Positions 44,769-53,121 of a stretch of DNA of 64,000 nucleotides are shown piece after piece. The translations under genes were made by a program, and so were the position numbers. Source of the DNA: Adhaeribacter aerolatus. GTDB taxonomy: Bacteria; Bacteroidota; Bacteroidia; Cytophagales; Hymenobacteraceae. The stretch covers positions 62,001-126,000 of the forward strand of contig NZ_BJYS01000006.1 of assembly GCF_007991635.1 (NCBI RefSeq). The letters are read 5' to 3'. The stretch's first letter is position 1. Each line of letters begins with the position of its first letter. Under the pieces are notes generated by a model. That model was not told where the DNA came from, did no database searches, and was given only the letters and a program-made list of their open reading frames with translations.

Positions 44769-45590
44769 TTATTGCTGATTCGCCATCATCAGGTTTACCA
44801 CATCTTCGGATATTCCCATGCTGGAGAAACCGCCGTCGTGCAAAAGGTTTTGCATGGTTACGTAACGGGTTAAATCCGAGAACAAGGTAATGCAATAATC
44901 GGCGCAGGCTTCGGCTGGCGCGTTACCCAGCGGCGACATTTTATCGGAATATTCATAGAAAACATCAAAACCACCTACACCGGTACCGGCCGTGGTTTTG
45001 GTTGGCGATTGCGATATAGTATTAACGCGTACTTTTTTCTGCTTGGCCATGCGGTAACCGTAGCTGCGGGCAATCGATTCCAGCATGGCTTTGGCCTGGG
45101 CCATATCGGTGTAATCCGGGAATACGCGCTGGGCAGCAATATACGATAAGGCCACAATAGAACCCCACTCGTTCATGGCATCCAGCTTTTCGGCTACGGC
45201 CATTACTTTATGGAAAGACAAAGCCGATACGTCCAGGGTTCTCTGGAACCACTCATAGTTCAGCTCGCCGTAAGCTTTGCCTTTTCGAATATTTGGGCTC
45301 ATACCAATGGAATGCAAAACAAAATCAATTTTGCCGCCTAATATTTCCTGGGCCTGGGTAAACAGCTTTTCCAGATCTTCTACCGAAGTGGCATCGGCCG
45401 GAATAACCTGGGCGTTGCATATTTCGGCTAATTTATTTATTTCGCCCATCCGCATGGCTAGAGGGGCATTGCTCAACACAAATTCAGCGCCTTCTTCTTT
45501 TGCCTGTAGGGCCACTTTCCAGGCGATAGACTTTTCGTCCAGGGCGCCAAATATTATTCCTCTTTTTCCCTTTAATAAGTTATAAGCCAT
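44769..45590 (-). CDS. fabI: Enoyl-[acyl-carrier-protein] reductase (NADH) FabI
   Basis: A 273-residue FabI that carries out the last reduction of fatty acid elongation. The start is placed at the ATG at 45590, giving MAYNLLKGKRGIIFGALDEK, since 17 extra upstream codons in the longer frame are not part of the family. The nucleotide-binding FGALDEKSIAWKVA, the LVLHSIGMSP region (NFVLHSIG type) and the catalytic Y-T-D-M-A-Q-A-K (Y-x6-K) are present. Downstream of recN with a repeat-rich gap. Confidence 0.94.
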   Translation of the reverse strand: MAYNLLKGKRGIIFGALDEKSIAWKVALQAKEEGAEFVLSNAPLAMRMGEINKLAEICNAQVIPADATSVEDLEKLFTQAQEILGGKIDFVLHSIGMSPNIRKGKAYGELNYEWFQRTLDVSALSFHKVMAVAEKLDAMNEWGSIVALSYIAAQRVFPDYTDMAQAKAMLESIARSYGYRMAKQKKVRVNTISQSPTKTTAGTGVGGFDVFYEYSDKMSPLGNAPAEACADYCITLFSDLTRYVTMQNLLHDGGFSSMGISEDVVNLMMANQQ

Positions 45591-45595
45591 AGTAT

Positions 45596-45863
45596 CGTTA
45601 TTCGTTGTTCGCTTTTGGGTTTTAAAACACAATATTACCAATTATGCCCAAATTTGAAACATATTTGGGTTACATAAAAATATAAATGCACCTACCAAGT
45701 AAGCAGGTGCATTTCTTTATAATTTCAAATAATTAAATTCTAATTTTTGAATTCTTTGTTTTCTGAAAGTAGCGCAAGTTTATTAATAAATATTTCCCTT
45801 TAAAAAACAAAATCATCTGCACTATCCCAGTTCGACCAACGATTAACAAACAACGAATAACGA
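45596..45863. repeat. CGTTATTCGTTG inverted pair in the fabI-recN gap
   Basis: CGTTATTCGTTG at 45596-45607 and its reverse complement at 45852-45863 stand at the two ends of the gap, close to the fabI start and the recN stop. The same 12-mer pair is at 18627-18672. Confidence 0.7.
45684..45714 (-). terminator. Terminator of the recN transcript
   Basis: AAATGCACCT (45684-45693) pairs with AGGTGCATTT (45705-45714) around an 11-base loop. A/T-rich runs on both sides allow termination on either strand; recN reads into it. Confidence 0.7.
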
Positions 45864-45865
45864 CA

Positions 45866-47518
45866 CTAAAGGGCCAGTAACTCGCGGGCACTTTGGTAAG
45901 CGGTATCGCTGGGGTTGGCACCGGCAATCATCTGGGCTATTTCGCGGATGCGTTCTTCTTCGGATAATTTCTTAATGCGGCTGATGGTCCTGTCGGCGCG
46001 ATCGTCTTTGTACACAAAATAATGCGCATCGCCCTGGGCGGCCATTTGGGGTAAATGCGAAATGGCTACCAACTGGTGTTTCTTTGCCATTTGCTGCATC
46101 ATGCGGCCTACTTTCACGGCTACTTCGCCCGAAATACCTGTATCAATTTCATCAAAAATAATCGTGGGCAACGCCGTTTTATCGGCTAATAAATATTTAA
46201 CGCACAGCATCAGCCGAGAGAACTCCCCGCCCGAAGCCGCTTTGCTCAAGGTTTGGGGTGCCGCGCCCTTGTTCGCGCTAAATAATATACTAATTACATC
46301 AATGCCGGTAGCGGTAGGCGCACCGGTATTATGCTGAATAACCAGACGGGCATTGGGCATTCCCAACTCGGCTAATAAACCATGCAACTCCGACTCAAAC
46401 TTCCGGAACACGGCTTGCCGGCTTTCAGATAATTGGGTTGCTAGTATTTCTACCTGCTTAAACGCCCCTTCCATTTCTATTTTTATACCCGCTAAACCTT
46501 CGTCGAGGCTGTGTACGCTGCCTACTTTTTCTTCCAGATCGGCTTGTATGGCTAGTAATTCTTCGTTGGTGTGGGCCTGGTGCTTGCGTTGTAACGTGTA
46601 AAGCACGTTCAGCCGGTCTTGTACCTGCTCTGTTTTTTCCGGGTCGGCTTCGGTTTTGCGCTCAGCATCTTCCAGTTCGCCCGAAATATCGGCCAGTTCA
46701 ATAGCGCAGCTATCCAGCCGCTCTTTCAGGGTTTTGTAATGCTCGCCGTACTCGATCAGTTGCCCTACCAGGTAAGTAGCATCTTTTAACCCTGACAACA
46801 CATTAAACTCTGACTCCGAAATATATTGGGTGGCCTGGCTCAGCTTTAGTTTTATTTCTTCGGCGTGCTCCAGTTGTTTTAATTGGTCTTCCAGTTCTTC
46901 CTGCTCGTCGGGTTGCAGTTTGGCTTCGGCTAGCTCGTTCAGTAAAAAGGTATTGTAATCTAACTCCTTCTGCGATTGGGCCAGTTGGGCTTCCATTTTT
47001 TTATGGTCGGCTTCTAGCTTGCGGTAACGGCGGTAAGCCTCGCCATATTGCTCTTTTAAAGCGGTGTTGCCTGCGTATAAGTCAATTAAATTTAACTGGT
47101 AACCGGTATCGCCCAGCAGCAAGGTATCGTGCTGCGAGTGAATATCCATTAGTTTAGAACCGAGAGATTTGATAGTATCAAGGGTAACGGGCGTGTCGTT
47201 TACAAAAGCGCGTGATTTACCGGCCGGCGTTATTTCGCGGCGTAAAATACAGGTACTGTCAAAGTCAATATCGGCTTCGGCAAAAAAATCCTGTAGATTA
47301 TATTCGGCAATATCAAATACGCCTTCAATCACGCATTTCTCCTGGTTATTAAATAATATTTTGGTATCGGCCCGGTTACCCAGCAGCAAGCCAATAGCCC
47401 CCAGCATAATAGACTTACCGGCCCCGGTTTCACCGGTGATTATATTCAGCAACGGCGAAGGCTGCATCTCCAGCCGCTCTATTAAGGCATAATTTTTTAT
47501 TTTCAGATCAATCAGCAT
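45866..47518 (-). CDS. recN: DNA repair protein RecN
   Basis: A 550-residue SMC-like ATPase that acts early in double-strand break repair. Walker A is GETGAGKSIMLGAIGLLLGN near the N-terminus, long coiled-coil arms cover about 150-370, the ABC signature SKAASGGEFSRLMLCVK precedes Walker B TIIFDEIDTGISGEVA, and the D-loop HLPQMAAQGD follows. The length is typical. The gene ends a run of envelope and cofactor genes on the minus strand, an arrangement common in Bacteroidota. Confidence 0.95.
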   Translation of the reverse strand: MLIDLKIKNYALIERLEMQPSPLLNIITGETGAGKSIMLGAIGLLLGNRADTKILFNNQEKCVIEGVFDIAEYNLQDFFAEADIDFDSTCILRREITPAGKSRAFVNDTPVTLDTIKSLGSKLMDIHSQHDTLLLGDTGYQLNLIDLYAGNTALKEQYGEAYRRYRKLEADHKKMEAQLAQSQKELDYNTFLLNELAEAKLQPDEQEELEDQLKQLEHAEEIKLKLSQATQYISESEFNVLSGLKDATYLVGQLIEYGEHYKTLKERLDSCAIELADISGELEDAERKTEADPEKTEQVQDRLNVLYTLQRKHQAHTNEELLAIQADLEEKVGSVHSLDEGLAGIKIEMEGAFKQVEILATQLSESRQAVFRKFESELHGLLAELGMPNARLVIQHNTGAPTATGIDVISILFSANKGAAPQTLSKAASGGEFSRLMLCVKYLLADKTALPTIIFDEIDTGISGEVAVKVGRMMQQMAKKHQLVAISHLPQMAAQGDAHYFVYKDDRADRTISRIKKLSEEERIREIAQMIAGANPSDTAYQSARELLAL

Positions 47519-47521
47519 GAA

Positions 47522-47749
47522 CTAGTAGTCAGTTTCTTTATCATATACTACCTCCTCGATAGTACCAATTTCCAGTATATGTTTGTTAAAACGCGGGTCG
47601 CGCAATTCTAATTGGCTATCGGAAACTGCCAATATTTGCCCGTTGTGTACAACATGATCGGCCATAATTACGTGCCCTGTTTTACCCTCAAGTTCGGCTT
47701 TTTTCAGCAAAATATCTTTCCGGAAAATTCTTACCTGCCGTTTACCCAC
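47522..47749 (-). CDS. Small conserved protein of unknown function upstream of recN
   Basis: A 75-residue protein, GKRQVRIFRKDILLKKAELEGKTGHVIM..., not recognised with confidence. The pattern of short beta strands (VHNGQILAVSDSQLELRD and IGTIEEVVYDKE) suggests a small beta-barrel, possibly Sm-like. The stop is 3 bases before the recN start, so it is surely in the recN transcript. The upstream gap contains AT-rich inverted repeats. Confidence 0.75.
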   Translation of the reverse strand: MGKRQVRIFRKDILLKKAELEGKTGHVIMADHVVHNGQILAVSDSQLELRDPRFNKHILEIGTIEEVVYDKETDY

Positions 47750-47758
47750 GCTGTTAAA

Positions 47759-47924
47759 TTATGAATTAAAAATTATGAATTATGAATGAATCTTAAGCTC
47801 TGTTTCAGAAGAACTATAAAAATAGCTTGAGGTTTTTAACAACGCTCAAAATTACACATTGTTTAGGCTTGTTCTTTTCTGAACCCTGATTTATAATTCA
47901 TAATTTCTAATTCATAATTCATAA
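47759..47924. repeat. Low-complexity inverted repeats of the AATTATGAATT type
   Basis: Units of AATTATGAATT at 47759-47787 and their reverse complement AATTCATAATT at 47892-47924 bracket a 100-base spacer. Such AT-rich repeated oligomers are frequent between genes in this group of bacteria. Confidence 0.7.
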
Positions 47925-47927
47925 TAT

Positions 47928-48833
47928 CTACCGTTGGATGATGGTTTGGTACTTGGTAATATTAGTGGGGTCTATTTGGGAGAGCATGGCGTAAACGGCC
48001 TGCTTTTCGGGTGGGTTGGCGCCTTTAAATACCGAAACAATTTCGTCGGCTTTGGTTTCGAAGAAAGAACGCAGAATAGGCGCGCCAGGCCTGATTTGGA
48101 AAACCTGCTGAATATTTTTAATGGCTTCTACCATATTCTTCCGGGCATCTTCGGGTTTCTGAATAAAAATATCCATACCCTGGCGGTAATATAAATATTG
48201 CGCCACCCGAAAACCTTCGAGTTGCGGGTCCTGCAGGTTGTTCAGCATCCAATAACGGCTGCGGGTATCGTCCGCCGATTTCCAGCCGGTAGTATTGGGC
48301 GCCTGGGTACCGGCATTATTTAATATTTGCAAAGCCCGGTCGTAATACGGCGAGCCGCCTAATCTTACAAAGCTATCGCGGTCCATGCCCACCACCAGGT
48401 AAGCATAAAACGACAACAGCGAGGCAAGGTTGGAAGTAAATGTATTTTCGGAAAATTGCAGCGGCTGCGCCTCGATGTAATCGAAAGCCCAGCTCCGGTC
48501 AACGAGCGAAAGCAATGGCGTTTCGTAGCCGGTACCGTAAACCGGCCGGCTGGTAACTACCTGGGCAATGGCGTTGTAAGAGCCAATCTGCGGAGCCTGG
48601 GTAATGGTAATCAGCAGGCGGCATTTTATCCGCTCTTCGGGTTTGTAGGTTTCATTCGTCCAACGCTGGTTGTTCATAAAATTCGAAACCGCGTTGCGCA
48701 TATCGGTAAACACCCGCCGGTCCTGAATTTGTACCTGGTCGGCGTTAATAATTACATCGCACTGCAGTTCCTGGGCTTGCAATTGCAGGCAACTCAACAG
48801 GAAAACCAACCCGCACACTACATATTTATACAT
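47928..48833 (-). CDS. DUF4835 family protein (PorD-type)
   Basis: A 301-residue exported protein with a signal peptide (about 1-20, ending LQLQAQ). LQCDVIINADQVQIQDRRVF at the mature start and the NFMNNQRWTNETYKPEERIKC block identify DUF4835. The family is also named PorD and linked to type IX secretion in current annotation, as I recall; the mechanism is unknown. In keeping with this, a T9SS substrate is encoded at 6807-9524. The cluster coaBC-DUF4835-recN is common in Bacteroidota. Confidence 0.85.
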   Translation of the reverse strand: MYKYVVCGLVFLLSCLQLQAQELQCDVIINADQVQIQDRRVFTDMRNAVSNFMNNQRWTNETYKPEERIKCRLLITITQAPQIGSYNAIAQVVTSRPVYGTGYETPLLSLVDRSWAFDYIEAQPLQFSENTFTSNLASLLSFYAYLVVGMDRDSFVRLGGSPYYDRALQILNNAGTQAPNTTGWKSADDTRSRYWMLNNLQDPQLEGFRVAQYLYYRQGMDIFIQKPEDARKNMVEAIKNIQQVFQIRPGAPILRSFFETKADEIVSVFKGANPPEKQAVYAMLSQIDPTNITKYQTIIQR

Positions 48834-49515
48834 GAATTCTCTCGGAGATAAAAGTTACAATATCAGCCGCTACCTGGGTTTTAGGCTTTAAATCAAAGAT
48901 AGTAATTTTATCTTTTTCAATGATGGTGATTTTATTTGTATCGTGTTTAAAACCCGCCCCGGCATCCTGCAACGAATTTAGAACGATCATATCCAGATTC
49001 TTAGTCTGTAACTTGGCCCGGGCATTTTCCAGTTCGTTGTCAGTTTCCAGCGCAAAACCTACCGTAAATTGGCCCGCCTTTTTGGTCTGGCCAATGGTTT
49101 TGGCAATATCTACATTCTTCACCAATTCCAACGTAAGTGTTTCGTCGCTTTTTTTCACTTTTATTTCCGATACTGTTTTGGGCTTGTAATCGGCTACAGC
49201 GGCGGCAAATACCAGAATATTGGCCGTATCGGCATGTTGTTTTACCTGGGCGTACATCTGGTCGGCGGTAGTTACCGGTATGACCTGTATAGCCGGGTGC
49301 TCTGTTTTTTGATTAGTTGGGCCGCTTACTAATATTACCTCCGCGCCGGCGCGGGCAAAAGCCTCGGCTAAGGCATAACCCATTTTTCCGGTAGAATGAT
49401 TGCCAATAAAACGGACCGGATCAATCGGCTCGTACGTAGGGCCGGCGGTAAGCAGTACCTTTTTGTTTTTAAGCGAAGCGGGAGTCGGCAAGGCGGAAGT
49501 GCTGCTGGAGTACAT
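48826..49515 (-). CDS. coaB: Phosphopantothenate-cysteine ligase domain (CoaB), separate frame
   Basis: A 229-residue CoaB. The conserved KKVLLTAGPTYEPIDPVRFI and NHSTGKMGYALAEAFARAGA blocks bind nucleotide and 4'-phosphopantothenate; FAAAVADYKPK and GFALETDN follow. Normally this domain is fused behind CoaC in one chain of about 400 residues. Here it lies one base out of frame with coaC; the ATG at 49515 is inside the coaC coding end, so it could be translated separately by re-initiation. Its first 15 residues are the out-of-frame reading of the coaC end and unlike the family. It catalyses CTP-dependent condensation with cysteine in CoA synthesis. Confidence 0.85.
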   Translation of the reverse strand: MYSSSTSALPTPASLKNKKVLLTAGPTYEPIDPVRFIGNHSTGKMGYALAEAFARAGAEVILVSGPTNQKTEHPAIQVIPVTTADQMYAQVKQHADTANILVFAAAVADYKPKTVSEIKVKKSDETLTLELVKNVDIAKTIGQTKKAGQFTVGFALETDNELENARAKLQTKNLDMIVLNSLQDAGAGFKHDTNKITIIEKDKITIFDLKPKTQVAADIVTFISERIHV

Positions 49516-50035
49516 CTATAATTTCTTCGGGTTCGGCCATGCGCCCCAGTCCTACCAGGCCGCTGGCTAGTTCGCCATAGCCGGCTTCCAGCAAGGTGTT
49601 GCCGTAAGATTTTAGCTTTTGCCTGTTGGCAGTTACGGCCGGGTGCGCATACATATCCAAATCCATGGCTGGGGCCAGAAAAACCGGACAACGCGCCGAT
49701 AAATAAACCGCCGACAAAAGATTATCGCAAAAGCCATTGGCTAGTTTGGCCAGGGTATTGGCGCTGACCGGCGCTATTACCAGCGCATCGGCCCACAGGC
49801 CTAGTTCTACGTGGTTGTGCCATTCGCCGGTACCATTTTGTTTGGTAAACTCCGACAGAACTGGTTTTTTGGAGAGCGTACTTAAAGTTAGAGGGGTTAT
49901 AAAAGCAGAAGCAGAGGCCGTCAGGATTACCTGCACCTCTGCTTCTGCTTTAACCAGCAAACGGGTTAATAGCGCGGCTTTATAAGCCGCAATACTCCCG
50001 CAAACGCCCAGAATAATTCTTTTCTGCCGCAGCAT
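49469..50035 (-). CDS. coaC: Phosphopantothenoylcysteine decarboxylase domain (CoaC), separate frame
   Basis: A 188-residue HFCD-family flavoprotein. The FMN-binding start RIILGVCGSIAAYKAALLTRLL, the His in EWHNHVELGLWADALVIAPVSANTLAKLANGFCDNLL and the PAMDLDMYAHPAV substrate clamp are all present. It decarboxylates phosphopantothenoylcysteine in CoA synthesis. The frame stops after LQQHFRLADSRFA, just at the linker where fused CoaBC proteins continue into CoaB. The 47-base overlap with coaB and the +1 frame relation mean that a one-base change would restore the fusion. Confidence 0.88.
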   Translation of the reverse strand: MLRQKRIILGVCGSIAAYKAALLTRLLVKAEAEVQVILTASASAFITPLTLSTLSKKPVLSEFTKQNGTGEWHNHVELGLWADALVIAPVSANTLAKLANGFCDNLLSAVYLSARCPVFLAPAMDLDMYAHPAVTANRQKLKSYGNTLLEAGYGELASGLVGLGRMAEPEEIIDVLQQHFRLADSRFA

Positions 50036-50043
50036 GCGCTACC

Positions 50044-50361
50044 TTATTCCGCCTCTTCTTCATCGGGCATCCGGTAGAATATTTTTCCTTCCAGAAATTC
50101 TTCTACCGCCAGATTAGTAGGCTTAGGCATACGCTCGTAATATTTAGATATTTCGATTTGCTCGCGGTTTTCGAAAACTTCTTCCAAATTATCTACGGTA
50201 GTAGCAAACTCGGCTAATTTGGAGTTCAGCTCTTCTTTAATTTTAACCGAAATCTGGTTGGCCCGCTTCGAAATAATAGCTACCGATTCGTAAACGTTAC
50301 CTGTTTCGTCGGCAAAATCAGCCATATTACGGGTTACAATAGATGCAGGTACTTGTGCCAT
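50044..50361 (-). CDS. rpoZ: DNA-directed RNA polymerase omega subunit (Rpb6-like)
   Basis: A 105-residue protein with the Bacteroidota form of omega. VPASIVTRNMADFADETGNVYESVAIISKRANQIS contains the conserved omega/Rpb6 helix (YESVAIISKRANQI) that clasps the beta' subunit. The C-terminal acidic tail EGKIFYRMPDEEEAE is typical. It lies 8 bases before coaC, in the same run as bamD. Confidence 0.87.
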   Translation of the reverse strand: MAQVPASIVTRNMADFADETGNVYESVAIISKRANQISVKIKEELNSKLAEFATTVDNLEEVFENREQIEISKYYERMPKPTNLAVEEFLEGKIFYRMPDEEEAE

Positions 50362-50470
50362 ATGTATTAAGTTGTAAGTTTAAAGTTGTAAGTATTTAGT
50401 TATTAGTAATTAGTTGTTAGCGATTAGCTCTTTTAACAAATTCCAATATCTAATATCTAGCGTCTAATAT

Positions 50471-51322
50471 TTATTTTTGTTCTACGTTAGCCGTGTTGGT
50501 TGGGGCTTTTAAGCGCTCCAGTTGCTTGGTACTTTTATCAAACAGCGCTTCGGCACTACGCAAATATTTACTGTTCGGATATTTATCTACGAATGCCTGG
50601 TAAAAACCAACGGTATCGAAATATCGTTCCCGTTGCTTTTCCGGCACGCTTTCTTCGGCCAGATTAAACTGTGCTACAATTTTAAGGTAAGCGGCTTCCT
50701 CGTTAAAAGTCGAAGACGGATATTCGCGCTGAAAAGTAGAAAAAGCAGTTACCGCGGCTTGGTAATACATTAACTGACTTTTACCCATTTGGCTGTAAAG
50801 CTTTGCGTTTTCAAAAGCCTTGCGCTCCAGTTTAGCCGACAGTTCATCGTACATTTTGTTTGCCTCTTCTTTGTACTTGCTTTCAGGGTAGCGGTTCAGG
50901 AAATCCTGAATGGCTACAATAGCAGTTTGGGTGCTGGTCTGGTCGAGGTTAAAATCCGGCGAATCATAATACAGCGATTTCGCGTGCATAAACAAGCTCT
51001 CTTCGGCAAAAGGGCTCCGGCCGTAGGTGTCGAAAAAGCTCCGAAACAACTCGGCACTGGTGGCATACAACCGCTCGTGGTACTGGGTGTAGGCGTACAA
51101 AAAAGCCGCTTTTTCGGCCTCTATCCGGCCAGCCAACAACGGACGAACTTCTTCCAGCAATACACCGGCCCGGTAATAATCTTTCTTTTCGAAATATTTT
51201 AGCGCGGCTTCGTATTTTTGGTCTACGTTGTTGCTTTTAAGTAATTTATTGTAATCGCCGCAAGCGCTTAACAGCATTATGCCGACGAAAATAAAGGATA
51301 TCGATTTTAACAAAGAATTCAT
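50471..51322 (-). CDS. bamD: Outer membrane assembly lipoprotein BamD
   Basis: A 283-residue lipoprotein of the Bam complex that folds beta-barrel proteins in the outer membrane. The lipobox is LLSA-C21. Several TPR-like helical pairs follow (YEAALKYFEKKDYYRAGVLL, LYATSAELFRSFFDTYGRSP, AIQDFLNRYPESKY, YQAFVDKYPNSKYLRSAEAL), the standard YfiO layout. It precedes rpoZ with an intergenic stretch of TTAG-type repeats (about 50395-50470). Confidence 0.92.
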   Translation of the reverse strand: MNSLLKSISFIFVGIMLLSACGDYNKLLKSNNVDQKYEAALKYFEKKDYYRAGVLLEEVRPLLAGRIEAEKAAFLYAYTQYHERLYATSAELFRSFFDTYGRSPFAEESLFMHAKSLYYDSPDFNLDQTSTQTAIVAIQDFLNRYPESKYKEEANKMYDELSAKLERKAFENAKLYSQMGKSQLMYYQAAVTAFSTFQREYPSSTFNEEAAYLKIVAQFNLAEESVPEKQRERYFDTVGFYQAFVDKYPNSKYLRSAEALFDKSTKQLERLKAPTNTANVEQK

Positions 51323-51397
51323 GCGCGCGCAAAATTAGGAAAATTTCTCTCCAAATACAAGTTAGTTAACGGCTGCCAGCTCCCGCTATTGTTAAAG

Positions 51398-53074
51398 CTA
51401 ATTAATATTCCGCTGGAGCCGGGCATTGGGTTTAGTTGCGGCGGGTTTTTCTTTTGTTTTGTCTCTTCTACGCGGCGGCTCTGCCTTCTGAGCACCCTTA
51501 GTTGGCGCAGGATTAGCTGTTTCCTGGGCCAAAACGGCGGGTTTCGGCGGCCTAGCCGATTTCTTGGTGCGTTTGGCCAGCACCTGGGCTTTGGTGGGCT
51601 TTTCGTCTATCCGCCATTTAAAACCTTTCAGGCGTTTATCGGGCTCTTCCAGTTCGTGCGGCGGAATAAAACTGGCATCGGGGTTGGTCAGGAACGAAAT
51701 AGTCTGTAGTTTTTTATCTTTAAACTTCAGCACCATATCGCTGCAAACGGTTTTGTTCATGCCGGTCAGTACCGAGTCGCCTTCCAAGGCAAAATAAATG
51801 CTTTCGCCGTTGCCATTTACATCTACCCGCCTGATATCGCCCTCCTGAAAAAATGCCGTCATGTCGCGGCCTTTTATCTGGTTCAGGTTTTTAAGCGAAT
51901 CTTCCGACACAATAAAAGCATCGGCATACATATACATGCGGTCGATGGTGCGGTTTTTCATTTGCATGTGCATTCTGTTAGATACCAACTGGCTGTTGTT
52001 GCTCCACAAAATCGGGTCGCCGTTCATCATCATCAGCGAGTCCGTTAGGTTATAACTCAAAGAATCGCACTTGCCTTGCAAATCAGATTTAAAAATGCGC
52101 ACCCCGTAGTAAGCGTACAGAAAATCTTTTTTCTTGGGGTCTTTTTGGTCTACTGCCACCAAGGTATCAGCCGAAATATACAAGGTATCGTTAGAAACCA
52201 GCGAGCGCATCACCGGGCTGCCCGTTATTTTGGATCGGCCTAAACCCTCCCAATGTTTGGCCTCCTGCCCCGTAATTACCGTTTTATTTTTCTGGTCTTT
52301 CGATACCATTCTAACGTTGCCGGTGGCGTGCAAATATTGCCGGGCGCGATCGTAAAAAAGCTTCTGTCCCGAAATGGTATAATCGGTGGTTTCTACCTGG
52401 GAATTCAGAAACTGCGATTCTTTCGTAACGGTGTTGTAATAACCGCCCCGGGCTGTTAAGTTGCCCTGCTCGTTTTTAATACGAGTAAGCGTTACAAAAT
52501 AGGCAGTTTTATTGGTAGTATTATATTGCAGCGAATCCGACTTAATATCGGCATCTTTGCCCACCACGTGTACATTGCCTTTAAAGGACAACAATTTGGT
52601 ATCGAGGTTATAATTACCCGACCGACTGGTTAAGGTATTTTCGGTCTCCACAATGGTGCCGCCTTCGGTGTAGCGTCCTACGCGGGTAGCCATGTTGTAC
52701 GTAAGCGATGGCGTAGTAAGATTCAGATTTTCGTCTACGAGTTTTACGCCGCCTTTAAAGGTAGCAATGCGCTGGTTGCCGTTATAGGTAGCCGTGTTGC
52801 TGGTAATGGTTAAAGTATTTTGCACCACACGTACATTCCCGAAAACATCTACGTAATTTTGCTCGCGGTAAAAGTGGGCCGAATCGCAGTACAGGAAGGT
52901 ATCTTTTTGCTTCATCTGTACATTTTGCAGCAGCCGCAGATATTCAACGCCATTTTTTTCACCTCTTTCCAGCGAACTGGCTCCCGGCAATATTTCTATT
53001 TTATCCTGCGCCTGAACCGCCGAGGCCCAGAGGAGTAGAAAAAGAAGCGAAAAAAATACTTTGGTTCTTTTCAT
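51398..53074 (-). CDS. OstA-like LPS transport protein
   Basis: A protein of 558 residues from the ATG at 53074 (MKRTKVFFSLLFLL); a TTG seven codons upstream is less likely since the signal peptide starts at MKRTK. After the signal (ending VQAQ) come repeated beta-jellyroll OstA/LptA-like units, with segments such as GNVRVVQNTLTITSNTATYN and FKGNVHVVGKDADIKSDSLQ. The C-terminal 60 residues are basic, Pro/Lys-rich. Likely periplasmic bridging of LPS or lipid to the outer membrane. Divergent from tilS with only 47 bases between starts. Confidence 0.85.
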   Translation of the reverse strand: MKRTKVFFSLLFLLLWASAVQAQDKIEILPGASSLERGEKNGVEYLRLLQNVQMKQKDTFLYCDSAHFYREQNYVDVFGNVRVVQNTLTITSNTATYNGNQRIATFKGGVKLVDENLNLTTPSLTYNMATRVGRYTEGGTIVETENTLTSRSGNYNLDTKLLSFKGNVHVVGKDADIKSDSLQYNTTNKTAYFVTLTRIKNEQGNLTARGGYYNTVTKESQFLNSQVETTDYTISGQKLFYDRARQYLHATGNVRMVSKDQKNKTVITGQEAKHWEGLGRSKITGSPVMRSLVSNDTLYISADTLVAVDQKDPKKKDFLYAYYGVRIFKSDLQGKCDSLSYNLTDSLMMMNGDPILWSNNSQLVSNRMHMQMKNRTIDRMYMYADAFIVSEDSLKNLNQIKGRDMTAFFQEGDIRRVDVNGNGESIYFALEGDSVLTGMNKTVCSDMVLKFKDKKLQTISFLTNPDASFIPPHELEEPDKRLKGFKWRIDEKPTKAQVLAKRTKKSARPPKPAVLAQETANPAPTKGAQKAEPPRRRDKTKEKPAATKPNARLQRNIN

Positions 53075-53121
53075 TAAAATCTGAATAATTGGCAAAATTA
53101 CTAAATACCAATCTTATTTCT

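Noticed and set aside
45733-45927. 64-codon minus-strand frame after recN
   Set aside because: It overlaps the recN end in another frame and continues into repeat DNA.
49469-49515. Programmed frameshift joining coaC and coaB
   Set aside because: A +1 shift is needed, but the site lacks the P-site re-pairing expected for known +1 signals such as that in prfB; sequencing error or re-initiation is simpler.
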